This document shows positions 36,064 to 47,839 of a stretch of 64,000 nt of DNA, piece after piece. Within the stretch, counting starts at the first letter, position 1; the number at the start of each line of letters is the position of its first letter. This DNA comes from Rhizoctonia solani (taxonomy: Eukaryota > Basidiomycota > Agaricomycetes > Cantharellales > Ceratobasidiaceae). A model generated the notes under the pieces. That model was not told where the DNA came from, made no database searches, and was given only the letters and a program-made list of their open reading frames with translations. The position numbers were made by a program, and so were the translations under genes. The stretch is taken from NCBI RefSeq assembly GCF_016906535.1, contig NC_057377.1, forward strand, positions 868,001 through 932,000. The letters are read 5' to 3'.

Positions 36064-36781
36064 GTATTTTGATTCGTTTATAATGGTAGAGGTTGGCTTA
36101 TACAACTTCTAATAGAGAATATTTGGGAGCTCTCTTTGTCCCAGAGAGCAACTCCAATGCCGGCTTGTGCTCTACTAGGATTTGTCCGGACACTCCCGAA
36201 CCTGAAGATTGCGACGCCATCTCAACGGACAAGATGGAGACCCATTTATTTGAAACGCTCAACAGGCCAGTAATCAAGAACAAATGGATCTGATCAGCGC
36301 TCAGGAAATGGTTGATGGCAACATTGATATTGACATAAACGCCGACCCTCATTCCTCTCGTTGTCCGTCCCCCATCTTGGAGTACAACAAGCACGGCATC
36401 TTGACTGCTTACTCGAAGGGAAAAGGTTGCACTGAGTAATTACTACTGCTTTTTTCTCAATTAAATTTGTATATTTCATCTTACTCTCAATCTCTACCCT
36501 TGCACCAAAAGTGTGCGTTGATTCCTTTAAAGCGCCCCCCCATAAATTGAAATGACCATGGTCAATTTTTAATTGTTCAATGTTATACACGCTAGAGACA
36601 TTAATGAATATATCAAACTACTTACATTACTTGGGGAAAGTATTATCTAAACTAATATCCCAACCTTGGTGAGTTCACAATACTAATCTAATCTCAGATA
36701 TTTGTCTTCCCTACGTCACTGCAAACCTTCTATTTGATTTATTTGTTTTTGGGAGTAAGTATACAAGCCCTTAAATGACAT
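36064..36781 (+). other. Coding-like fragments downstream of the DUF6532-like gene
   Basis: Two short plus-strand frames look coding. At about 36115-36293 one reads REYLGALFVPESNSNAG through METHLFETLNRPVIKNKWI, and an overlapping frame at 36286-36441 reads MDLISAQEMVDGNIDIDINA and ends at a TAA. They could be further C-terminal exons of the cargo gene beyond its TGA at 36061-36063, or a small degraded gene. No splice model keeps phase. The rest is AT-rich. Confidence 0.3.
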
Positions 36782-37945
36782 ATGTTGATGTATTCTACTT
36801 CTGTTTCAGCACAGCAACCTTTCTGTTTTCCATCAACCATGTTTTTCAAGCCTCCCGCACACACCAGTGAGCCAACTACTACCAATGTAGTTCAGGAGTT
36901 TGGTCTAAGTGTGATAACATTGCCTCCTCCCCGGCCTAACCTCCCTGGCAAATGGTATCTACTATGCAACAGACATTGGTTCCCCCGCAATAGCAAAGGC
37001 AACATCAATCCTTATTGGATATTGATGTCTGATGAAGCAATCCTTCTAGCCACTTCAACGAAACATATATATAAAGTTGGACTAATTTGCGTCCAACAAA
37101 AGGGGCTGTTTGAGGGTGTTCTTACCGTCCCGATTCAAAATCACTCTTATTTACAACAACACGTCTTTGATTTTATTACCGGGCCCCTCTTGACCACAAA
37201 CCATCCACTGGCTCCTTGGGAAACACTCACCTACGGCATTTGTAGAGGTAACAACGGAGTTTGGAGTCCCTTTGATCTCATTGGTTACCAATTCATTCAA
37301 AAGCTCACCACGCTACACTCAACAACACCCCCTAACTACAGCTACAAGTATATGTTACGGATCTTGTATGTGATTCTGCGCCAGCCTGGACGTTACGCAT
37401 CTCTTGTTTTGATACTCTATCCCACCGCCACGCAACCCCTTGATAACAATCCAATTGGTGTCACCTTCCTTGACAATTCGCGACGGTTCAATCCAGACCA
37501 ATATTCCCAACTGGATGTGATGGCCGTTATGCACTACTTGTGGGAGGTCTTGAAAATCCCCCAACGTGCTGTGCGATTCAATCTCGAGCCATATATACAG
37601 CTCTTGTCCAGTATTGGGTCAGCTGTTACCGTGTGGCTCGAAATGAAAGGCACAGCGCCAGCTACCGCAACCCTGCCGACTTACCAGAGCTTGTTCACCG
37701 GACTTCAGGCTGATATTGGTCAATTATTTCTTGGACAGGAGGAAGTAACATTTCAATGCGGCCCATTCCCACTCAAAGACAACATAACGGGAGCTGTGCG
37801 GTGGGAGATACCACCTCCTCAAATTCGGAGTTTTGTGACAAATGTAAGGCTATGCTCACAATGGATGTTGGCCTCGGAATACAAGGAGTTTGAGACGCAA
37901 TATGCTGGCCGCCAGCAAGCGTTTGGAATTTTTGAGTTTATATAG
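36782..37945 (+). CDS. Orphan transposon-borne protein, 387 residues
   Basis: This is a single long open frame within the transposon, on the same strand as the DUF6532-like gene. I recognise no domain. The N-terminal 20 residues are hydrophilic to mixed; the body is rich in Pro, Tyr, Trp and Leu, with stretches such as GKWYLLCNRHWFPRN and YKYMLRILYVILRQPGRYAS. There is no clear signal peptide or repeat. A CAG acceptor at about 36809-36811 inside the 5' end suggests the true start may lie in an upstream exon, or at the ATG at 36840. Codon use is ordinary and the frame is clean, unlike the neighbouring transposase and DUF6532-like genes, so it may be under selection or simply lack convertible CGA codons. 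Confidence 0.5.
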   Translation: MLMYSTSVSAQQPFCFPSTMFFKPPAHTSEPTTTNVVQEFGLSVITLPPPRPNLPGKWYLLCNRHWFPRNSKGNINPYWILMSDEAILLATSTKHIYKVGLICVQQKGLFEGVLTVPIQNHSYLQQHVFDFITGPLLTTNHPLAPWETLTYGICRGNNGVWSPFDLIGYQFIQKLTTLHSTTPPNYSYKYMLRILYVILRQPGRYASLVLILYPTATQPLDNNPIGVTFLDNSRRFNPDQYSQLDVMAVMHYLWEVLKIPQRAVRFNLEPYIQLLSSIGSAVTVWLEMKGTAPATATLPTYQSLFTGLQADIGQLFLGQEEVTFQCGPFPLKDNITGAVRWEIPPPQIRSFVTNVRLCSQWMLASEYKEFETQYAGRQQAFGIFEFI

Positions 37946-38295
37946 GCACCAATATTGGTAAGTTATTCTAATGACACCTTGCAAGTAACTCAAAATGTAA
38001 TCTTAGGTTGGACTCTGTTGATTATGATGGGTTTTTTTTTCAGACTACGCTCTTACTTTGCTCCCAGATTTTTGCGCTTTTCTGTGTCGTCGCACGCACT
38101 GTCCGTGTATATCACAAGCCTAGATATTGATTCATTTCCGTTTTTTGTTCAACCCACCTCGTGAGACGAGTCCAAATGTCAAAGCGGCTGTAAGCTCCAG
38201 CGCAAAGCGCTTGCATTCTTGGAGTACAATAATAGGTATACCAATCGCCTCAATCACTTAAGCACTCATCACAGCCTCACTGTAATATCGGTGAG
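37946..38295. other. Spacer before the right inverted repeat
   Basis: AT-rich DNA downstream of the orphan ORF. A 69-codon frame at 37955-38164 has a hydrophobic patch but no support. It contains the likely terminator of the orphan gene. Confidence 0.3.
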
Positions 38296-38495
38296 CTTAT
38301 TTGTTTGTAATTATATCTTTTTTATGTACAGAAGATTCCCCGGGGGGAGGGGGCGCGTCGGTCTGGCTCTAGGTAGCACGTGGTAGCGCCATAAGGCGCT
38401 TCCGAGAGCCCTATGGCGCTACTGAGGCTCGCCAAACCTACGCTGCGCCATAGTGCGCTACTGCGTACATTCCAGCCAATTGGGTTTTTGTTGAG
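38296..38495 (-). repeat. Right terminal inverted repeat of the transposon
   Basis: This is the reverse complement of 26117-26316 with four transitions. At each mismatch the right copy has A/T where the left has G/C; three of the four are CpG sites in TpCpG context. The outer base is followed by AA, matching the left flank. Confidence 0.9.
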
Positions 38496-38639
38496 AAGCG
38501 CCTAAGTATGTGACAAATTGGCGTTGTTAGTTTTTGTTCATCTACCTGTGCCTATACTGTACTTTTGGCGCCCCGTGTTGTGGCTAGAATGAAAAAAGAA
38601 AGAATTAAGTAAAACATTGTATTACAACTGAAAATTACA

Positions 38640-39240
38640 GGCGCGCATTTAAACTAAAGGACTGGCAGAAGGAAAAAGTGCTTCACTTGCTCAGTGGCGA
38701 CAATGTGCTACTGCAAGCTCCCACCAGCGCCAAAATCTCCTTGTTGTTCCAGCTATATGCACTGCATGCATGTGTACAACCAGGTGATACGGCCGGTGTG
38801 TGTTGTTGTAGTTACGTTAAAAACAGGGACATCGAACCAGCGGCTGGTTGTAACTTGTGGGATGAATGGGTCAAGGGTCAATATGAAGTGATACTCTCCT
38901 CCTTCAAATAGCTCACCAGTCCCACGGTGAGCAATCTGCTCTTGGAATCATTATTCAAGTACTGCATTGGACTTACCAACTTCCTGTAGTTGATAAAGTT
39001 CATCTGGCTCCAATTGGAGGAGGGGGAATTGGTGGGTGTCCATTCAGACAAGAGTTTTGCACAAGTGGCAAGTTGAATTGACTGCTTGCAAAGGTCCCGA
39101 ATCTGGGGGATGCTAAAAGGCATCTTGCATGCGAAAAGGCCGTTTCCAAAAAACTGCATTGTTGAGCGGTTTAAGTTTAAGATCATCTCATGCAAACTTG
39201 TTGGAGAGGTAATCCAAGGGCTTTGCTAACTTTGGAAATT
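38640..39240 (+). pseudogene. Relic of a RecQ-like DNA helicase
   Basis: The plus strand reads AFKLKDWQKEKVLHLLSGDN, then VLLQAPTSAKISLLFQLYAL, LWDEWVKGQYEVILSS and, after stops and frame changes, VVDKVHLAPIGGGGIGGCPF and RQEFCTSGKL. This is the order of helicase motifs in fungal RecQ-like proteins: Q-like motif, Walker A, the LWxxV..G.Y.VILSSPE block, DE-H box and FRxE. The Walker A lysine-threonine (GKT/S) is lost, the DEVH box reads DKVH, and stops interrupt the frame. It is a decayed fragment immediately outside the transposon. Confidence 0.6.
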
Positions 39241-42200
39241 TTGGATAAGAAATTCATCGAGCTTTCCTTGATTGATTACTGGCTAGGCTTTGGGAGCACC
39301 CGGGCCCAATATGTTGTCACAATAAACCCAATTAATCAAAATTAGATGTAATATGGAAGGCGCAAGGATGAACCTGCGGGTCGGCCTATTCACTAAACAA
39401 TATCTACCCTTGGATCCTCAACCCTCACTAATGGACGGATAGAGTCCATCCAGGCCCGTTCTTTTAATCCGCCAGCTTTTTCCAATGAGCCAACTCCCTA
39501 AAACACTCCCCCCTTCCCCAGAAAAGTTTGTACCCTCGTTTTTGACCTGTTTAAGACCTACAACCCAGTGTCCAAGGATTGCGTGTCTCAGTTCCAGAAA
39601 AAATTCATGGTGCAACGACCAATGGTGGCGGAGTGGTAGCTTGTATCATTGAAATGTTAGCATGATAACTCAAATACATGTATGTGTATCCGCGTGACAC
39701 GTTGGTATCTGTTTGTACCTCTTGTATATATGTCCACTAAAAGCTTTCCTGTAAACCACAGTTTTCCACAGCGTAGACAAAACGGGGATTACTTTGCATT
39801 GAGCTTCGCCGTACCTGGGATTTCGACACATCGCACCTGGGCAAAACACACTTTCGAAGGTCAAGCTGGAAGATGGCATACTTGGCGCTATGCATTTGTA
39901 TTACAAGATTCAAGCCTACAAGCTCAACTTATCCTCTGCCCGCTCGTCCGCGCCGGCCACGAGACCCAGACCGGTGAGGTTGGGGAACCCCCGCGGCTGC
40001 GAAGCAGCAAGGGTGGACCGGGGGCGCCCGACCGCGAGTCTGGCTCGTGGGTGGGCGGCCCAAACCAGCTCTCGTGACCTATGGGATGGTGGGTGGGATG
40101 AAACGGCACGCAAAGGCGTGCCGCGACACTCGGTGTATACGAGGCCGGACGGTGGAGGAGGTCGGACGCAAGTCGACACGGCGTGAAGCGGTCGTCACGT
40201 GACTCGCTACATGCTCCGACTAAGTCGCTGTTTTGTGACTCCGCAGGCTTCGTCGCAAAACGTCCCAACATAGGGAAAAAAACGATGATAATCGGGTTGT
40301 TAATGTGAACACATATATAGAGAAAATATCAGGGTAAAAACAGCTTACCTGTTATGAATATCATCTTTTAGTTAGGGCATGAGTTAGTGACGAGTTTAGT
40401 TTAAGCCATCATCAATTGGCTCGCTAGCTATCGTCTGAGTCATCACACATGCAAAGGCAGGCTGGCGCAGCAGACGTGAGATATGATTTTACAGAGGCCG
40501 TAAAGTGGCTAGTGCAATTTCGTTTCAACGGCCGCGACAGACTCATAATGAGCCCAATTTCCCACAAAACAGTCTAGAGTAAGCGAAAAAAAACTAAGAC
40601 TCCAGATATGGGTGAATATTTTTCACAGAATCCGCCGACCTCATCATAAGATCACTAAAAGGGCTTAGCATCTAGACAATTTAAAAAAAATTCTCGAGTT
40701 ATTCACCTTCCAAATTTTGTGTACATAAGACTTATAAAAGCTATTGGATCGGATTGAGAATGTCAAAGCCCGACTGACGAGCCTAAGCCCCCCATGCCGT
40801 CCGCCTCTCCTCAAGAGGTCGTTTCTGAGACACTTCCTTTCGCCATCCTATGATTATATATCAATCTGGAGCTTAAGATAGGCGTCTCTCAAAGGTAGCA
40901 TCTGAGTAACAGATGGTCTGAGGCAGGTTGTGGCTGAAGCATTATTTTGCGTAGCGCATACATGATTGATATAAAATATACTTAGAGGGCCTCTGAGCCT
41001 TGATGTTGTTCGGACTTCCTGATTCTCTATCAGCAAGAATACAGGCCTGAATGATCTGCGTTCCCTGCATCTAAGAGGTTTTCTTCACTGATGCCGTACT
41101 TCTACGCATAATATCTCTATGGGGTCCCGAGAACCTTCGAAGTACTTGCGGGCTCGTAGATGTGAACGAGTATTCCGCGGCCGGACACTGAGAGCTCGAA
41201 GAGTTCCAGATCTTTTGCTATCTGCTTCTGTGTGCTTGCGGGCTCTCCAAAAGGTTTCGGAGCGCCCTCAAGAGAAGTAGTGTCTTTATTTTTCATACAC
41301 TTCTGCATTTATTTAACCTGCCCGTTTGTATATACTATTCTTACATAAGAATATGTTACTTTAATTTATGAACGGAACTGAAATATCTATCATAATTGCG
41401 AAGAAACGCTACAGGTAACAAGGGCATATACAGAAATATTGCGGTCGGCGGTGCACGAACGCACGACACACAAGTTAGCAGAGATTGTTGATGTTTGATC
41501 GCTCTGTACAGCGGCCGGTTAACCTGTCCTCTTGCTACAGGCAAATAAACCCGTTTAAATGCTCCCATAGCGACTTGCTGGATCCCTATGGTAAGCAATT
41601 ACTCAGTTGTCAAGTATGGTGGGCCATGTCCTTGACTGACAGAATTTCTACGCGATGAGGTTATCGAACGAGGGATCCGGATGTAGGGCAAGAAACAAGA
41701 CACCTAGAAGACAATCCGATGTGTAGAGTACATCAACACAAATAAGGCCGAGTCTGAGTAACTATTTAATTGTACAGGGATATAAGCAGTCGATTGCAAG
41801 GACTTGCGAGAGTTGCCGGCCTACGTATCTATCTGCGATATTAAGTCGTCCAACGCATGTATAACATGTACTTGCTGGTAGTCCATGGGCTCCTCCATAC
41901 GTTCGTCAGGAAGATCACACGATGACCACGGCCAGCTGGAAGTACTTCAGTTTCATTCGGATTATCTGTAGATTTTCTTCGAATTGTTTGTATCTCTCTG
42001 CCCGATCAACGTTGATTCGCATGTTGTGTCAAAACATTCCGCACTCAAAGTGCAGATTCGCCCTACGTGGTGAATGTAATATTTGTTATGTATGCGCATG
42101 CAGTAGTCAGAGAGTCTGTATATTCGGAAAATACTGGCAGTGTGCGAATAAATCCGTGAAGTTCGGATTTTGTGAGACATTTGCACATTGAAAGGCTATA

Positions 42201-45200
42201 AGAGGATATTTTGCACCTTTTTTGTGACTTTTTGAGTGATCAGATTTTCCATGCGTTCGTGCGCACGGTGCCAGCACTAAGATATACATCTTACTGAAAT
42301 CTAGTACATGTCAAATTCTGCGTGCTCAAACTCCTGTTCCTGAGTGCACTACCTGCGCTCGACATTCGGTAAGTACTTTATTATCAATCAGACGCCCGTA
42401 CAATCTTGCTCAGCCTTCAAAGCTAGTCAATCAATGGCAATTATAGATGCAAGCAGATTGAATATATATCGGGCCGTAGTACAAACCACCGCCTTGTTGT
42501 TGTCAATGTGCATTTGTTGGGAAATCGGTCGAGTACAGTGCCAGTCTGTTTCTATTCGCATGATCTCCCAATTATTCATGTAAGGTCAGCTAGAGGGTCA
42601 GCTGTCAACAAAGGATTGGACGGCAATCATCACAAGTCAATAAAGGTAGGATCATGTCACAAAGGCACGAACGCCCCTATATAGGCATTTTTCAAGTCGG
42701 AGCCTCGTAAATCCCGCATCCGGTCAGTATATAAACTTCGCTTGACCCTTTGGTAGACTTTAATTAGAGAGGCTTGAGCAATTTTCATGCCCGAGCCTAC
42801 CGAAATTTACATAACGTCTGGATGCTGCGGCCCGACAAAGTTCCTTCCGTACACAAACGCTGAGTGAGTGTTTATAGACCGTCTCTTATTGTCATGACCC
42901 TGTGTTCATGGTTGAAGAGGATTATATTGACAAAAGTGAATAGAACAAAGTGCTCCAAGCTACTGGGCCTGAAGGGGCCACGTACCAGCCGCATCCACTA
43001 AGGCCAAGGATTCGCAGAGGTGATGTTTGGAGTATGGAGGGGTGTTTGTTTAGTGTAGGAGCCCTTGCCTGTGGTACATACCATAAATCAGATGGCAAGT
43101 ATTTGGAAAGCAAAGCCGATCTTCGCCGAGGTAGGAGGGGGGGGGGGGGTTCAACATAACTGGCGAATTCAAACAGAGGAGAACAGTTAGCATGACTTAG
43201 GGCTCGAGCGAAACACACAATACGAGGGAAGCTTGTGTGGGAGGTGGGTAACTGTATGAATATTCTTGAGAATAAGAACCACCAAGCCCGACTACTTCCG
43301 CGCGTGCATCGAGCAAGGCGAGTTCAATAGGGGTCAGAATAATTGCCACGCAAATCAGACACCCTGTTTTAATCCTCTGTCGGTCTCCGTTCGCCGCAAC
43401 TTGAAGCTAGTGCTGTGTTTAGTCCAACGAACACATGGCACATACGACATATATGTCTGCACCTACCCAAGGCGATGGCAGAACATACGATGGAAGCCGC
43501 AATCACCCCACGCGCCCACCCGCGTTATATGATGAGTGATTGGGGACGCATATACGAAAGATTGGGCGCCTGATAGGAGTAGTTCTAGGAGCTAAGAAAC
43601 ATGGCCATATTTGCCTATGCGCGGAAGTGGATCTCAATAGAACAAACGTCGAAGGTAGGTTGTGAATCTAACCTTTGAATGGTGGAATGTGCCGCGCTTA
43701 CGGGTCAGGAATAACCTACCGACACGAGTAGAACAAATTGCGGGATCCTCGGCACACCACCGTGGGTTTGGACATTATAAACTATATCCGGGTTATCCTT
43801 GGTGTGTATTCCGTGAAATTAACCCCCCCCCTTCAATACTGATTGGTTCTGCTGGGAGTGAATCCAATGAATAGGTACCACAATACTCTGCTCGTGAAAT
43901 CATTATTTAAGTCCCTCTATCGAGAAGAGATCGATTAGCGTTGTTTATTCGTAAGCGAGCGTAATGAGAAGGACGACTAGACAAAGGCTCCTACAGACAT
44001 ACCAGTGATATTATTCGCCTAGGTTGGGATTGACTAATTCAGGTGCATACACCCATTCACTCGGTACGTCTGAAATACGTGCGGGAAGAGAACTTTGAGC
44101 GCTAAAAGATGCCTAATATTGACGATAGTAGAGATTTCATGGGAATATGCGTTAGTTCATGTGAATGTCGACCTAACAGAATGCTGGAAGAGAAGACTTG
44201 GGTAGCATGGATAGTTATAGATCCATAGCGCGAAGTTCCAAGATCCAGTCGTATAGCTATAACGAATTTTTAGCTTCGTGGGTATCTTAGACGTATGATT
44301 TACCATAGCAAACTTAGAAAATACGAGTCCCCAGGGTTGGGCTCCGAACGCACAAAAAGAACCCCTCGTGAAAAGACAAACATCATGCATTTAGATAGAT
44401 CACCAATGTTCCAATGCAAGCAAACCATTTCAATCAAGTGAAAACCGGCCGAGCAACTAGTCAAGATGAAATGTTTGCTAGAGGCGATCAGGTTGTCAAA
44501 TGACATCCGAAGGTTAATGAGAGCCCCAGGCAAAGCGTGAATGACTAAGCAGACTCCGATTTGAAAATCACGATCGCACATGGAGTGGGAATTCACGGCT
44601 TGAAAACATTCGAATTCAGAAAGTACAACATCAGCAACATCTGGTGTCATGTGGCGAATTATCAGGAGTTCGTATGTTACGACACATTGAGATATCAACG
44701 TGTACATATAGCGTTCCTTAGATCGCTTGGATAAACCCATGGTATGTGTAGTAGCCGAGAGTCGCGGTTGTACCTTAGTCTGATGCACCCTAATTCCCGC
44801 TTGGCCTTGGGCCGCGTATCTATCCAAGACTCCAAAGTGCAAACAGAGTGATCCACACCGTAGCAAACCAAATTTCATCGAGAAGCCTCGATTCATTTGG
44901 GGGAGGGCTGGAATGTTTTACGCAAGGCAAAAAGAAAGACTTGGAAGATGATCGACCGCACAAAGAGAGTTCAGTATATAGTAGTAGGCGCCCATTGAGA
45001 TTAAGGTTCAAAGGTCGGCGACAGAAACAGTGACGGAAATGAGACCAAAGGACGCAAATGTGTATGCACAAGGAATTTCGAAAACGGTGCGAGCCGGGCA
45101 TCGTGTGATGAGTAAGGAGAGATTGCAATAGTTGTACGTACATGCTGGCTGAGTTATCATTCGGTTTCAAAAGGGGCGTGCCAGTGGTGCACAAGAGTCG

Positions 45201-45508
45201 GGTGAACGTCCTGCAAGTGCCTTGCTTTGGAAGGCGAGCGAACATTCGGATTGGGGTTTCAAAAACGGGAGGCTAAATCAGCTGGGTCTTGATCAGGTGC
45301 GGGTTGGACGGCTAGGACAAATGAAGCAGCTGAGACCCCTGGCGTGGGCGCCTATTCTTGATGTGTACACAATAACATTTTGATCATCGTCTTTGATTTC
45401 TTTGGATGGAACGCGTATTTTCTCTTCCAAGGGCTATAACTATCGGTTGGAGAATATGCGAGCTCTCATACCGCTGGCTCTCGTCTCACCACCATACACT
45501 GTGCCAAC
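39241..45508. other. 6.3-kb gene-poor stretch
   Basis: No gene can be supported. It includes a GC-rich island (39950-40210) with a GTCACGTGAC palindrome, a coding-like minus-strand fragment near 41117-41308 (QIAKDLELFELSVSGRGILV) of unknown family, a 13-base G run at about 43137-43149, and minus-strand ORFs of 198 and 141 codons near 44300-45245 without motifs. It looks like decayed accessory DNA, with the amidase promoter in its last few hundred bases. Confidence 0.4.
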
Positions 45509-47677
45509 ATGACTGCACTGGATGTCGTTGTTATTAGCCCTTCCACCAAGCATGTGGTTTCCACTGCTGAGCCTGTGCCTATGCCGCGGCTCGCAATGTC
45601 GGTTTCTTGTATACCTTCAAACAAGGCACCGTTGAATACGCCGCCGCTCTCCCCATCACCATGGCGGGACGTTGCTGCTCGTAAATGTGAAGACCGGGCA
45701 TCTCGCCTCCGAGTATACTCAGAATGGAGCTTGGGAGCCGACCTTCCATCTTCTTCGCAGAAGAACGTTGTCTCTCTGGTACATACACGACTCACTCAAA
45801 GAGAAAGATCTTTCCTGGCTCTTGACGTCACTAGCTTAGCTGGTCGGCTCGCTACCGGAGACTGCACATCCGTCGAGGTCACCACTGCCTTTTGCAAAGC
45901 TGCTTATGCTGCACAGGAGCTTACGAATTGCCTAACCGAAATTATGTTTACCCAAGCACTGGTTCGCGCACAGGAGCTCGATGATCATCTCGCAGAGACG
46001 GGTCAAGTGGTCGGGCCCCTCCATGGCGTCCCCGTCAGCATAAAGGACCATATTTTGGTCAAGGGTGAGGATACCGCGACAGGCTACATCGCATGGGCTG
46101 GCCGGACTATCTCCGACAGAGATGCATGCGTCGTCCAAATTTTGCGGGCGGCCGGTGCAGTGATTTATGTAAAAACAGCCAACCCCCAATCACTCTTATG
46201 TGAGTACTTCATTTTCCAGAAGTTGCACACAGCCTTCAACTTTGATCATCAGGTCTGGAGACATCGAATAACATTTATGGCTATACCTCTAATCCATTCA
46301 ATCGCGATTTATCCCCCGGTGGGAGCAGCGGTGGAGAGGGCGCCCTCATCGCTTGCCGCGGGAGTCTGATGGGAGTTGGGACAGATATAGGAGGGTCTAT
46401 AGTAAGTCATTTAGAGTTCGCCCTAGCCTCTAAACCAATCCGGCCTTGCCCGTCCAACTATTCGCCCTTTGTACGAATTAATCACTGACTACTACCGTTT
46501 TTAGAGGTATGCGGATGATCAAGGTGCACAGAACTAGGGGTGAGAAGATCTAATACATGTTAATGCATAGGATTCCGGCAGCTTGGTCCGGTCTGTATGG
46601 ATTCAAGCCTTCTGTCGCCCGTATGCCTCATACCGGGCTGCTCGGATCCCACGATGGTATGGACAACATCGTCGGCGTTGTAGGTAAGAAGATTTCCAAT
46701 ATTGATCGTTGAGTCTATGGATAACATCGTTCTATAGGGCCATTGGCGCATTCTGCCAGGGACCTCGAGCTTTTTTGTAGGGTTATGGCTCAATATGAGT
46801 CTTGGACTCTCGAACACCAAGTTCTGAACATACCATGGAACCAGGCTGTTGCACAGAGCCGGGGAGAGGGCTTGCCTAAACGTTTAGTTATTGGTATACT
46901 CAATGATGATGGCGTGGTTGCACCTCATCCACCAATCACGGCTCAACTCCAGAAGACCCGGGCCGCACTATTGGCTGCTGGCCACGAGGTAATTGATTGG
47001 ATGCCGATGGAACACCAAGAAGCATGGGACCTGATAGTAAGCCTGTTTGTATATTTTGTAACGACGTGATTCTCATTCCTTTGACTAAGGTCAAACTTTA
47101 TCTCCTTGACGGAGGTAAGGAGTACCGGGAAACCTTGGCGGAATCTGGCGAACCAGCGATGCCACTTGTTGAGTGGATGCTGTCACATGCCGCCGGCAGG
47201 CCTTCATACCCAGTCGATCAAACCTGGGCCCTAAATGTTGCTCGAGAGCAATTCCGTGCGCGGGGACTCCGACACTGGAATGCTAGCGCGGCTCGCTCGG
47301 AACAAGGCCGTGCATTCGATGCAGTCCTCTGCCCGGTTGCCCCGACGCTCGCGCCACCTCATGACACCACACGGTGGTGGGGGTACTCCTCGTATTGGAA
47401 TTTACTAGATCTCCCAGCAGTGGTATTCCCATCGGGGAAGCCTCTTGATGCCGCCACGTGGGATCGTTCGCGAGAAGCGGCTCTGCCCGGGGCACGAAAT
47501 ACGGTTGAAGAGTTTGTCCGCAATCAATGGGATCCTAGTACGTATAACGGAGCACCCGTTTCATTGCAGCTCGTGGGAAGACGTTTGCACGAAGAAAAGG
47601 TCCTTGCGATACTCAACGTTGTTGAGGACGCAGTTGCACGATTTGAAAACGCAGGATCAAAGGCCCTTGAGTCTTAA
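45509..47677 (+). CDS. Acetamidase-type amidase (amidase signature family)
   Basis: Exons 45509-46199, 46253-46401, 46505-46506, 46571-46683, 46738-47036 and 47090-47677 join in phase to 613 residues, or 584 if the ATG at 45596 is used. Amidase-signature enzymes hydrolyse amides such as acetamide to acid and ammonia. The Ser-cisSer-Lys triad is present: Lys in VSIKDH (about K179), the serines in [12 protein letters not shown], and [20 protein letters not shown]. The Arg of GGSIR is only rebuilt if a 2-nt exon (AG at 46505-46506), flanked by a good acceptor and a GTATGC donor, is included. Otherwise the frame shifts or the catalytic segment is lost. N-terminal features [15 protein letters not shown] and [20 protein letters not shown] match fungal acetamidases. 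Confidence 0.88.
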
Positions 47678-47839
47678 TTTAGCAGGACTTACAAAATAGA
47701 CTGGTATTTATCCCGAACTGACTTTATGCTGTAAATATACGTTATTTTGGACTTGTGGATGAACTTTTCATGTTGATGATCATACGTCGTGATCGACAGA
47801 TTGTCCTGGGTGATGAGGACTGGAATATTGTTTACAAAT

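Larger units (their letters stand above)
26117..38495. mobile_element. 12.4-kb Plavaka-like (CMC superfamily) DNA transposon with cargo genes
   Basis: The element is bounded by 200-bp inverted repeats that are identical apart from four substitutions. Flanking bases are AA on both sides (26115-26116 and 38496-38497), compatible with a 2-bp target duplication. It carries a minus-strand transposase gene, a plus-strand spliced cargo gene resembling DUF6532 proteins, and a 387-codon orphan ORF. A later 1.1-kb solo LTR is nested inside the cargo gene. The transposase has two TGA codons, so this copy is probably not autonomous. Plavaka elements are CACTA-related DDE transposons of Agaricomycetes. 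The family call rests on transposase motifs. The outer end reads CTCAACAAAA rather than CACTA. Confidence 0.8.

Noticed and set aside
39682..40077. 131-codon plus-strand ORF
   Set aside because: Its second half runs through the GC-rich island, where open frames occur by composition on both strands; no motif.
44300..44896. 198-codon minus-strand ORF
   Set aside because: No recognisable domain, irregular composition and no promoter or splice support in a decayed region; not reported as a gene.
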